Notes under the pieces: generated by a model
Told to the model about the DNA's origin: nothing
Seen by the model: the letters and a program-made list of their open reading frames with translations, nothing else
Database searches by the model: none
Origin: Nostoc sp. TH1S01
Lineage (GTDB): Bacteria; Cyanobacteriota; Cyanobacteriia; Cyanobacteriales; Nostocaceae
DNA: 43,481 nt
Assembly (NCBI GenBank): GCA_018993265.1
Contig: JAGKSW010000060.1
Coordinates: 1-43,481, forward strand
Direction: 5' to 3'
Translations under genes and position numbers: made by a program
Shown here: one piece after another, positions 33,793 to 41,816 of the stretch
Layout: the number at the start of each line of letters is the position of its first letter
Numbering within the stretch: the first letter of the stretch is position 1

Positions 33793-34641
33793 TTGGGAGA
33801 GTTACCCATAACCAGCAAACAAGCGATAGAGTTAGAAGTTGAACCGAGTAGTCAATTAAGTCCATATCTAGAAACTTGCTGTTTACGGGTAAGTGCGAAT
33901 GTCAGCTATGAAAGTGCAGCATCAGATATCGAGTACTTTACAGGTATAAAAGTTTCGCGCAGCAGTCAACAACGATTAGTCCATCGCCAGAACTTTGAAT
34001 TGCCAACACAACAACAGACAGTAGAAGAATTAAGTGTTGATGGCGGAAACATCCGTGTGCGAACTCCTCAAGGTGAAATATGTTCCTGGCTGGGCTATAA
34101 AGCGATCAGCTTACATCATCTAGGGATGGTGGGAACTTCATTTCAAGATAATCAGGTTGTGGTTAATTGGGTAAATGAGCAACCATTAGCTAGTACTCTC
34201 ACTTGTATCGGTGATGGACACGACGGCATTTGGAATATCGTTGAACAACTAGCCCCGAATACACAGCGTCGAGAAGTACTTGATTGGTTCCATTTAATCG
34301 AGAACCTCCACAAAGCTGGGGGTTCGCTCAAACGCTTGAAACAAGCGCGAGCTTTTCTCTGGAAGGGTCAAGTTGAGGAGACTAAAGCCTTATTTGCTCA
34401 TTGCAAAGGTAAACACGCCCAGAATTTTTGCCGTTACCTTGATAAGCATCGCGATCGCATTATCAATTATCAGTACCATCAAGCTGAACAGATTTGTTCA
34501 ATTGGGTCTGGGTCGGTTGAATCTGCTGTTAAACGGGTTGACCGTCGAACTAAGATATCTGGAGCGCAATGGAAACAGGAAAATGTGCCTCAAGTCCTTG
34601 CCCATCGTTGTGCCTACCTCAATGGATTATTGTCTGTTTGA
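33793..34641 (+). CDS. ISKra4-type transposase, second frame (catalytic part)
   Basis: The 282 residues contain the RNase-H-like catalytic core: a first Asp probably in VEELSVDGGNIRVR, then TCIGDGHDGIWN, EVLDWFHLIENLH, and the closing Glu region IGSGSVESAVKRVDRRTKISGAQW. The frame remains open upstream of 33793 as far as the slip site, and the annotated TTG is not a convincing start, which supports expression through -1 frameshifting. It appears intact to the C-terminus (LAHRCAYLNGLL). Confidence 0.82.
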   Translation: MGELPITSKQAIELEVEPSSQLSPYLETCCLRVSANVSYESAASDIEYFTGIKVSRSSQQRLVHRQNFELPTQQQTVEELSVDGGNIRVRTPQGEICSWLGYKAISLHHLGMVGTSFQDNQVVVNWVNEQPLASTLTCIGDGHDGIWNIVEQLAPNTQRREVLDWFHLIENLHKAGGSLKRLKQARAFLWKGQVEETKALFAHCKGKHAQNFCRYLDKHRDRIINYQYHQAEQICSIGSGSVESAVKRVDRRTKISGAQWKQENVPQVLAHRCAYLNGLLSV

Positions 34642-34790
34642 CTTTTCTTCAAAAAGTGAGATGCTCCCCTTACATGTAACGTCTCTACAGTATTTCACGA
34701 ATATCGAAACTGCTGTAGGTATATCATTTTTAAAACACCATTAAAATAATGAATAAAGGATTTATTAATCTTCTTTATAATATTATCCGC

Positions 34791-35399
34791 TTACCAAATT
34801 TGACTTAAATCTAAAACAAATTCTAGTAATAGATTTTCACCGCTTAATGTCGAAGGGTTATCTAATTCTTCTACAGCTTTTTCAGGACGATAAATAAATA
34901 CTTTGTGTTGTTTTCTATCTATTAACCAACTTAATTCTGTACCATTAGCTATATATTCTGCCATTTTTTCTTGTAATGTTTTCAGATTATCTGTCTCTGA
35001 ACGCAATTCCACTACAAATTCAGGACAAATAGGCGCAAACTTCTTTCTTTGTTCTAAAGGTATTGCTTCCCATCGGGCTTTTTTTATCCAGGCTGTATCA
35101 GGAGAACGCACTGCACCATTAGGTAAGGTAAAACCACCGCTAGAACCAAAACCTACACCCGTACCATCTTGCTTTGTCCAAATACCTAACTGGACAATTA
35201 AATTAAAATTGCGTTCATCTGTTTCTGCGCCTGTGGGGGGCATAATTAATAATTCTCCCTGGTGATTACGTTCAATGCGAAAATCACGATTTACTTGACA
35301 GAAATCAAAAAGTTGCTCGTCACTCACGATGATGTTTGCTTGCATTTTCAGCACCATTCCTAAGAAGTCTGTGGTTACAGGTGATTGGGTGTTCATCAT
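34791..35399 (-). CDS. Uma2-family (DUF820) restriction-endonuclease-like protein
   Basis: A 202-residue member of the Uma2/DUF820 group, very numerous in cyanobacteria. Pattern: FRIERNHQGELLIMPPTGAETDERN, GFTLPNGAVRSPDTAWI, CPEFVVELRSETD (PD-(D/E)XK-like Asp and ELRS), then LQEKMAEYIANGTELSWLIDR. Biological role unknown; many are found near mobile DNA. An internal ATG at residue 15 is another possible start. It lies between the insertion sequence and a block of hairpin repeats. Confidence 0.88.
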   Translation of the reverse strand: MMNTQSPVTTDFLGMVLKMQANIIVSDEQLFDFCQVNRDFRIERNHQGELLIMPPTGAETDERNFNLIVQLGIWTKQDGTGVGFGSSGGFTLPNGAVRSPDTAWIKKARWEAIPLEQRKKFAPICPEFVVELRSETDNLKTLQEKMAEYIANGTELSWLIDRKQHKVFIYRPEKAVEELDNPSTLSGENLLLEFVLDLSQIW

Positions 35400-35463
35400 C
35401 TTGGAAAATATAAATTCCTAAATAAAACGCCATGTGCAACTTTTTCTCAAACCTAATCCCCAA

Positions 35464-35523
35464 CCCCTTCCCTACGAGGGAAGGGGAGCAAAATTCAAAG
35501 CCTCTCTCCGCTTCGGGGAGAGG
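35464..35523. repeat. Pair of GC-rich hairpin repeats
   Basis: CCCCTTCCC (35464-35472) with GGGAAGGGG (35478-35486), then CCTCTCTCC (35501-35509) with GGGGAGAGG (35515-35523). They are of the same dispersed family as 33194-33216. Confidence 0.65.
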
Positions 35524-35567
35524 TTTGGAGAGGGGTTTAAAGAATAAGTCGCACATCACGTTAAATA

Positions 35568-35601
35568 AATGTAGAGACGTTTGATCAAACGTCTCTACAT
35601 T
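35568..35601. repeat. Perfect 34-bp palindrome
   Basis: AATGTAGAGACGTTTGA is followed directly by its reverse complement. It is the intact relative of the split copy at 33328/34677. It lies 16 bases beyond the ileS stop and may act as its terminator. Confidence 0.85.
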
Positions 35602-35616
35602 CATGTTAAACCTGTT

Positions 35617-38499
35617 TTAAAACTCACCAGCTAAGGCAGGAATGCACCTTTCGCACAATAAGGGATGCTCTTGTGATTCTCCCACATGGGTTGAGTAATT
35701 CCAGCAGCGATCGCATTTTTCCCCATCTGCATTCACTACCCCAATTCCCCAACTATCAGACTGCAAGTTATATTTCACATCTTGCAATTTCTCAGGCGAA
35801 TCTAATAACTCTACCTGAGAAGTGAGGAATAAATAGCGCAGTTCATCGATACCGTTACCGCTAACAGGATTTAAAGTTGCAATGGTGGTGCGAGATTTTT
35901 CATCCTTGACGTAAATCAAAGCTTTAGCTTCTAGGGAAGAGCCAATCATTTTTTCTATCCTAGCTTGTTCTAAAACCTTGTTTACATCAGTACGCAACTG
36001 GCGTAATTGTTGCCAAGATTCCGCCAACTCTGGATTATGCCATTTATCCTCTAGTTTCACCCAACCAGCTTCAAATACTGATTTGTAGGGTGTTTTGTAG
36101 GGGAGATATTGCCAGATATCTTCGGCAGTATGGCAGAGAACAGGTGCGATCGCTCGTGCTAAATTCTCTAAAGCGATGTGTATTACTGTTTGGCAACTGC
36201 GACGGCGGAAAGCATTCGGCGCACTGATATATAGCCTATCTTTAGCGATATCTAAATAGAAGTTGGATAAATCCACAACGCAGAAATTCTGCACTGTTTG
36301 GAAGAAGCGGAAGAATTGGAAACTCTCAAACGCTTCCGTCACTTCTTGAAACACCTCACGGATGCGGTGCAGCATATATTTATCTAACTGCGGCAAATCC
36401 TCAAAAGGTACTGCATCTTTTTCTGGGTCAAAATCATGCAAGCTACCCAGCAAGAACCGCGCTGTATTGCGAATCTTACCGCGCACATCGTTAAGCTGCT
36501 TGATGATATTTTTACCAATGCGGACATCACCGGAATAGTCTACCGATGATACCCACAATCTCAGTACATCTGCACCATAAGCTGGGTCAGATTTTTGATT
36601 TTTCCCACCTTCAATGATTGCATTGGGGTCAACCACATTTCCTTCAGACTTGCTCATCTTACGCCCTTGCTCATCCAAAGCAAAGCCGTGAGTTAACACA
36701 GTTTTATAAGGTGCAATCCCATTTACTGCCACACTGGTTAGCAAACTCGACTGAAACCAACCGCGATGCTGGTCGGAACCTTCTAAATAGATATCGGCGG
36801 GATAGCGTAACTCTGGACGTTGCTTAAGTACAGCTGCCCAAGATGAACCAGAATCAAACCATACGTCCATTGTGTCTGTACCTCTGCGGTAAGACTTGCC
36901 GTTATTGCGATAAGACTCTGGTAACAATTCTTCTACCGACAATTCCCACCAAGCATCAGAACCTTTTTCGGCGATGATGGCTTGAACGTGGTTGATAGTT
37001 TCCTCATTTAATAGTGGTTCGCCTGTGGCTTCATCGTAGAACACTGGAATTGGCACACCCCAAGCACGCTGACGAGAAATACACCAGTCAGAACGTTCCG
37101 CCACCATTGGCGTGATGCGATTTTCACCTTGGGCTGGAATCCATTTTACCGATGCGATCGCCTTTAGTGCCTCATCCCTAAATCCTTGCACCGAAGCAAA
37201 CCACTGTTCCGTCGCCCGGAAAATTGTTGGTTTTTTCGTCCGCCAGTCATAAGGATATTTGTGCTGATAAGGTTCCTCCTTCAACAGCGAACCCGCCGCC
37301 GTCAGCGCATCAATTACCGCCTGATTCCCATCACCCAACACATTCAACCCAGCAAACTGTCCCGCCTCCTCGGTAAAGTTGCCGTTATCATCCACCGGCG
37401 CAAGGATAGGCAAACCGTAACGCTGACCTACAATGTAGTCTTCTTGACCATGACCAGGGGCAGTATGCACCAACCCAGTACCCGACTCAGTAGTGATGTA
37501 ATCACCACCTACTACAACCGGACTTTCGCGGTTATATAAAGGATGACGGTAAGTAGTATGTTCTAACTCCTTGCCTTTAAATGTCGCTTTGACAGTCAAC
37601 TCAGCCGAGATAGTCGCCGCTAACCGTTCTACCAAATCCGCCGCCACAATAAGATACTTAAAGCCTCTCTGCGCCTCTGCGTCTCTGCGAGAAACTTCCA
37701 CCACCGCGTAATTCAAATCCCCATTCACCGCCACAGCCAAGTTACCGGGAATTGTCCAAGGCGTAGTCGTCCACACAGCCACACCCAACTCTGACTGATA
37801 TTCTCCCAATATCGATTTCGCCGCCTCCGACAAACCAGTCACAGGGAACGCAGCATAAATACTCCGGGAAGTATGACCTTCTGGATATTCCAATTCCGCC
37901 TCAGCCAAAGCAGTTTTAGAACTCGGACTCCAATGAACCGGCTTTAACCCGCGATAGATGTATCCTTTTAACACCATCTGCCCAAATACACCAATCTGCG
38001 CCGCTTCATATTCCGGCTTCAGCGTCAGATATGGGTTATCCCAGTCACCCCAAACACCGTAGCGTTTAAAACTTTGGCGTTGAGCATCTACCGTTGCTAA
38101 AGCGAATTCCTTAGCTTTTTGCCGCAATTGCAAAGGCGTTAAACTCTGCCGTTCTGCCGACTTAAGATTTTGCAAAACTTTCAGTTCAATTGGTAAGCCG
38201 TGGCAGTCCCAACCAGGCACATAACGAACCTTACGCCCTTGTAACAACTGGTAGCGGTTAATAATATCTTTGAGAATTTTATTTAAGGCATGACCAATAT
38301 GCAGAGAGCCATTTGCGTAGGGAGGGCCATCGTGCAGTATAAATAATTCGCCTGGATTTTCTTGCGACAGGCGTTCAAAAATTTGATTATCTGCCCAAAA
38401 CTTTTGAATTTCCGGTTCACGCTTGATGGCGTTAGCCCGCATCTCAAAATTAGTTTTAGGTAGATTTACAGTGTCTTTGTAACTTCCAGTTTCCGTCAC
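35617..38499 (-). CDS. ileS: Isoleucyl-tRNA synthetase
   Basis: Class I aminoacyl-tRNA synthetase of 960 residues. The HIGH motif is in GPPYANGSLHIGHALNK, the editing domain includes TTTPWTIPGNLAVAVN and GTGLVHTAPGHGQEDY, the KMSKS loop is GRKMSKSEGNVV, and the C-terminal zinc finger has CDRCWNYS and LCERC. Within the editing domain the protein has SRRDAEAQRG, encoded by DNA (about 37664-37694) that looks like a dispersed cyanobacterial repeat inserted in frame (see findings). Monocistronic. Confidence 0.97.
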   Translation of the reverse strand: MTETGSYKDTVNLPKTNFEMRANAIKREPEIQKFWADNQIFERLSQENPGELFILHDGPPYANGSLHIGHALNKILKDIINRYQLLQGRKVRYVPGWDCHGLPIELKVLQNLKSAERQSLTPLQLRQKAKEFALATVDAQRQSFKRYGVWGDWDNPYLTLKPEYEAAQIGVFGQMVLKGYIYRGLKPVHWSPSSKTALAEAELEYPEGHTSRSIYAAFPVTGLSEAAKSILGEYQSELGVAVWTTTPWTIPGNLAVAVNGDLNYAVVEVSRRDAEAQRGFKYLIVAADLVERLAATISAELTVKATFKGKELEHTTYRHPLYNRESPVVVGGDYITTESGTGLVHTAPGHGQEDYIVGQRYGLPILAPVDDNGNFTEEAGQFAGLNVLGDGNQAVIDALTAAGSLLKEEPYQHKYPYDWRTKKPTIFRATEQWFASVQGFRDEALKAIASVKWIPAQGENRITPMVAERSDWCISRQRAWGVPIPVFYDEATGEPLLNEETINHVQAIIAEKGSDAWWELSVEELLPESYRNNGKSYRRGTDTMDVWFDSGSSWAAVLKQRPELRYPADIYLEGSDQHRGWFQSSLLTSVAVNGIAPYKTVLTHGFALDEQGRKMSKSEGNVVDPNAIIEGGKNQKSDPAYGADVLRLWVSSVDYSGDVRIGKNIIKQLNDVRGKIRNTARFLLGSLHDFDPEKDAVPFEDLPQLDKYMLHRIREVFQEVTEAFESFQFFRFFQTVQNFCVVDLSNFYLDIAKDRLYISAPNAFRRRSCQTVIHIALENLARAIAPVLCHTAEDIWQYLPYKTPYKSVFEAGWVKLEDKWHNPELAESWQQLRQLRTDVNKVLEQARIEKMIGSSLEAKALIYVKDEKSRTTIATLNPVSGNGIDELRYLFLTSQVELLDSPEKLQDVKYNLQSDSWGIGVVNADGEKCDRCWNYSTHVGESQEHPLLCERCIPALAGEF
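37664..37694. repeat. CTCTGCG-type repeat inserted in frame into ileS
   Basis: CCTCTCTGCGCCTCTGCG and GTCTCTGCGAGAAAC are a well-known intergenic repeat type in Nostoc-group genomes. Here it lies in the coding sequence of the IleRS editing domain and keeps the frame. Confidence 0.65.
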
Positions 38500-38546
38500 A
38501 GCTTCATGCCTAAGAATATATGTGCAGGTTTTATCAATTATAGAAG

Positions 38547-38765
38547 ATGCCAGGAAGTCTAAAATTACCTCTTTTGCTCACACGCGCAAGTTTAACTAAG
38601 CAATATGAATTTGGACAAAGCTACACAGTAGACAGTGCTTTAGAAAGGCAAAATATAAACGCAACTATGTTTACTAGTTGGATTATAGAAAATAATTCTG
38701 ATGTTGCAACGTTAACAAGTTGCTATATTAAGTTGGAAAATTTAGAGATTATACCTAATGAGTAA
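38547..38765 (+). pseudogene. 5'-truncated DUF6883 remnant
   Basis: The 72 residues match only the second half of DUF6883 proteins: YEFGQSYTVDSALE, then FTSWIIENNSDVATLTSCYI. Full members are over 100 residues and begin further upstream, but here ileS starts 47 bases before. The end overlaps the ATG of the DUF4926 gene by eight bases, as in intact pairs. It could still be translated as a short protein. Confidence 0.5.
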
Positions 38766-39006
38766 CAATATACCGGATTTACTAGATATAGTAGCACTGA
38801 CAATTGACCTGCCTGAATATAATTTGTTACGTGGTCAAGTTGGTACGATAGTCGAAATATTAGCTGATGGTGATGCGTTTGAAGTAGAGTTTAGTAACCA
38901 CAATGGTCAAACTTACGAATCTGTTGGTTTACGTCCAGAGCAAATTGTGGTGTTACATTTTGAGCCAGCATCACCTAGTTATGCATCAGAAATTGTTAAA
39001 GCATAA
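38758..39006 (+). CDS. DUF4926 protein
   Basis: The 82 residues match DUF4926: LLDIVALTIDLPEYNLLRGQVGTIVEILADGDAFEVEFSNHNGQTYESVGLRPEQI, with the L-R-G-x-x-G-T-I-V-E core typical of the family. These small proteins usually follow a DUF6883 partner, and the pair has been suspected to be a toxin-antitoxin module. Here the partner is truncated, leaving this gene probably orphan. Confidence 0.8.
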   Translation: MSNNIPDLLDIVALTIDLPEYNLLRGQVGTIVEILADGDAFEVEFSNHNGQTYESVGLRPEQIVVLHFEPASPSYASEIVKA

Positions 39007-39236
39007 ATAAGCGTAGGCTAGTTTTAATTAAAAAAACTAACACTAATACTTAAAAATCAAAGGTTTGGGTAATTTGAGCGATCGCTTTAATTATTCATCT
39101 TATCTTCATGCCAGAGTCTGATTAAAAACAAAGTAGGCAGTTACCCTACAATTAAAACAGTGCGAAGATATAGAGTTGCGATCGCTCCTACAATCTCCAA
39201 GACAGAGCCAGATTAGCACGATTTTTTTAGTCTTGT

Positions 39237-40346
39237 TTAAGGCTGCGCTTCGACAACTCCGGTGTCAGGATCAGCACGATAAATGCCAGTAGTGCCATCC
39301 GCAAGTTTGGCATAAAAAACAACTTGACTGTTATTATTCAGGCTCTTGCTAGAAACATAAAGGTCTGTAACTGTTGAACCAAACAGTTTGTCACCTGCGG
39401 CAACTACTTTATCAGCTACAGGGTCTGCGCCAGTATAGATACCTAAAGTACCATTTTTCAAAACACCCTTAAAGACAACCTTACCTGCATCGTTGATAGC
39501 TGGGTTTTCAAAAAAGTTAAAAGAGCTAACATTATCGGCAATAGTCACGGTACTTTGACCATCAGTGGTAAAAACTCCCTGTCCACCAATTTTCCGCAGC
39601 GCCTTAAATACTAATGTACCAAGGTTGTTCATTGCCGGGGTATACAGAAAGCTAAATGGGCTATAAGGATCTTTTGTGTAAATTAATCGATTTGAAACTC
39701 CATTGGTATTGAGGTAAAGTGCATAACCGCCAACATCCAACCTAGTTACAAAAGCGGCAGTACCTACATCATTGATGGTATATCCATAGAAGTTGCTGAT
39801 CTCTCCTTGGGTGTCAGCAATAGTGGTAGTTTTTCCACCACTAGAACGGAACACCGCACGACCAGTATTTGAAGAACCCGCAAACAAAATAACGTTATCA
39901 TTATTGATTTTTGGCTCGTCAAAAGCACCTGTAGCAGTACTACTGCTGGCAATAGTATTCACCGTTCCTTTATTAATAGTGAAAATACTACTACCAATGC
40001 TATCTAAGTTAGCCCGAAATGCAACTGTGCCTAAATCATTGAGTACAGGAACATTGCCAAATAAGCTAAAAACATTACTAGTATTAGCAGCAGCAATAGT
40101 AGTAGTTTGTCCACCATTGCCGATGACAATACTAGTTGCTCCCCCATCTGGAGCTAGGTTAGCTGCAAAGACAACATTTCCAGCATTATTAATGATGGGG
40201 TAACGCCCGAAGCTAGTAAAGTTGGGATTGCTAGTATCGGCGATTTTTGTGTAAGTGTAAGCAAAAGCCTCACCTATTGTCAGCCAACTCATGGTCAGAC
40301 CGACTGTTGTAGCTACTAAGCATCGTTTCAGTGTATTTACAGACAT
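39237..40346 (-). CDS. Secreted repeat protein (choice-of-anchor/NxxG beta-propeller-like)
   Basis: The 369 residues begin with a signal peptide (MSVNTLKRCLVATTVGLTMSWL, cut probably after AFA at residue 29). The mature part is about seven repeats of roughly 50 residues, each with an Asn-rich turn such as PIINNAGNVVFAANL, PVLNDLGTVAFRANL, PAMNNLGTLVFKAL and PAINDAGKVVFKGVL. It resembles the DUF7453 / exosortase-associated repeat proteins. No C-terminal PEP-CTERM anchor is seen, so it is likely exported freely. Function unknown. Confidence 0.75.
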   Translation of the reverse strand: MSVNTLKRCLVATTVGLTMSWLTIGEAFAYTYTKIADTSNPNFTSFGRYPIINNAGNVVFAANLAPDGGATSIVIGNGGQTTTIAAANTSNVFSLFGNVPVLNDLGTVAFRANLDSIGSSIFTINKGTVNTIASSSTATGAFDEPKINNDNVILFAGSSNTGRAVFRSSGGKTTTIADTQGEISNFYGYTINDVGTAAFVTRLDVGGYALYLNTNGVSNRLIYTKDPYSPFSFLYTPAMNNLGTLVFKALRKIGGQGVFTTDGQSTVTIADNVSSFNFFENPAINDAGKVVFKGVLKNGTLGIYTGADPVADKVVAAGDKLFGSTVTDLYVSSKSLNNNSQVVFYAKLADGTTGIYRADPDTGVVEAQP

Positions 40347-40768
40347 TATGTGTTACTCCCGCGATTTTTAAGTAATAATAATTTGTTAAAATTCATTCAT
40401 CCACAGTGATTTGACTGTGAATTGTTAACTTTATAATCTCGCAATACGGCGAATATTCCACCAAATCATCTTCGTTATCCCGATAAAACTTAGTAATTGA
40501 TGTTTAATAGCTTGATTAAAGCAGTTTATCAGCTACTTGTATTTAAGTCCATAATTAATGATGTCAAGAATATACAGAAAAAATAACCACGATAAATAGT
40601 ATATAATAATACTAAAATTGCGTATCTTTACGAAAAGTTATTGTAATTAAAGTTAAATAGTCTGATCCCAATTGCTATTGATGTCATAAAACAACAGGGT
40701 TTGCAACAGCAGTGTATATAGTGTGGCGATCGCTGGCAAACATACTTGCTTTTAACATTGAGATAAAA
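40347..40768. other. AT-rich intergenic region
   Basis: About 420 bases between two minus-strand genes with no supported ORF. It contains the upstream region of the secreted protein gene and a HIP1-like GGCGATCGC near 40727. Confidence 0.4.
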
Positions 40769-40806
40769 TGAAACCCAACATCATATTGGGTTAAGGTTGG
40801 GTTTCA
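40769..40806 (-). terminator. Terminator of the ycf66 gene
   Basis: TGAAACCCAAC (40769-40779) pairs with GTTGGGTTTCA (40796-40806). The loop contains a further TTGGGTT that can compete for pairing. It lies 16 bases past the ycf66 stop. Confidence 0.75.
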
Positions 40807-40821
40807 CACAATTGAACTAAC

Positions 40822-41520
40822 TTAACTATTCGGTGGAATTTGTTCTGGTGGTGTTTCCGCAGGGGGAGCAAGCACCGCATCAGGCGCAATTTCTTCTACA
40901 GGGATTGGTTCTTTATTTTCTGCTTCTGGATGTACTTGTGCAGCTTCCACCAATTCCGGGGATGGAGGATGGGGTGGAATTACTTCTGGAACAGTTTCAG
41001 TTACAGGTGCAGTATCTGTAGTTGCAGGTACTTCTTCAGCAGCAGGTTCTGGTATGGGTGTAGTTTTGTCAATAATCTCAACAGCAGGTTTTTCTGCTGG
41101 TACATTTTTACTGACAGATGGTTGTACTTTGTCCTTCACACCGCTAAATGTACTAGTCAAACTTTGTTGTAACTTGCCAAGGCGTTCTTGAAGCGATAAC
41201 TTTGTCACCTGTTCTTGAAGAGAAGTTTTCACAGCTTCCGAACTAGGTACAGGCGTTTGTTGTAACTGTGGTGTGACTTGGCGACGCAGTGATAAAGTTT
41301 GCCAACCAAACCACACTAAAAGAGCCACACTTGCCACATGGCCTAGTAATAATCCGCCACCAATGTGCGGTGCAAATACCCATAATACTAAAGCGTAAAA
41401 CAGCCCAATGCCACTCCAAATAAAATCATTCTTGCGATGGATTTCGGGAAAAAAGAACGCCGATATGTAGAGTAATAAACTACCAATACCGACTACCAAA
41501 GCTAGGACGTATGCCAGCAT
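40822..41520 (-). CDS. ycf66: Ycf66 family membrane protein
   Basis: The 232 residues start with three hydrophobic segments within the first 75: LAYVLALVVGIGSLLLYISAFF, WSGIGLFYALVLWVF, and LLGHVASVALLVWFGWQTL, with the family pattern LRRQVTP. The C-terminal 100 residues are low-complexity Pro/Glu/Val (PEPAAEEVPATTDTAP...), probably disordered. Ycf66 occurs in cyanobacteria and plastids and is thought to be thylakoid-associated; its function is unknown. Divergent from gnd. Confidence 0.9.
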   Translation of the reverse strand: MLAYVLALVVGIGSLLLYISAFFFPEIHRKNDFIWSGIGLFYALVLWVFAPHIGGGLLLGHVASVALLVWFGWQTLSLRRQVTPQLQQTPVPSSEAVKTSLQEQVTKLSLQERLGKLQQSLTSTFSGVKDKVQPSVSKNVPAEKPAVEIIDKTTPIPEPAAEEVPATTDTAPVTETVPEVIPPHPPSPELVEAAQVHPEAENKEPIPVEEIAPDAVLAPPAETPPEQIPPNS

Positions 41521-41544
41521 TTTTGGTTACTCCTTAATTGTTCA

Positions 41545-41622
41545 CTAGAGGCTAGGGGCTAGAGGTTAGAGACTAGAATCAGAAGTTACTCTAGTCCCTA
41601 ACCCCTAGTCTCTAGCCTCTTT
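41545..41622. repeat. Inverted heptamer repeat block (TAGAGGC type)
   Basis: Direct units GAGGCTA, GGGGCTA, GAGGTTA, GAGACTA are followed by their inverted counterparts TAGTCCC, TAACCCC, TAGTCTC, TAGCCTC. The arrangement mirrors the block at 32164-32240 and can form a long stem. Confidence 0.8.
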
Positions 41623-41816
41623 AACTAGTTATTTCAATTTTGCAAATTTTGCAGCACAATTGTTGAATTAGATACAATTTAAAACTTGTTATATGTGATG
41701 TTAGTTCTGAGCTTTTACTAATCAAGGTAACTCTTAATGTCTTCTTTAGGGGATAAGAGAAACTCTCGGATTACCCTAAAAGATGAAAGAATCTGCAAGA
41801 GTTAGCCAAACTAGTT

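Larger units (their letters stand above)
33492..34676 (+). mobile_element. ISKra4-like insertion sequence with 8-bp target duplication
   Basis: Terminal inverted repeats GGGAGCATCCCA (from 33500) and TGAGATGCTCCC (to 34668) bound about 1,169 bases. The direct repeat CTTACATG flanks it (33492-33499 and 34669-34676). Inside are two overlapping transposase frames. Intact ends and duplication suggest a fairly recent insertion. The family call rests on the transposase sequence pattern. Confidence 0.8.
33328..34689. repeat. Split 30-bp palindromic repeat hosting a MITE and an IS
   Basis: TGTAGAGACGTTA (33328-33340) and TAACGTCTCTACA (34677-34689) are the two arms of a palindrome whose intact relative lies at 35568-35601. 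Removing the MITE and the IS together with one copy of each target duplication restores a perfect 30-bp palindrome. Confidence 0.8.
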
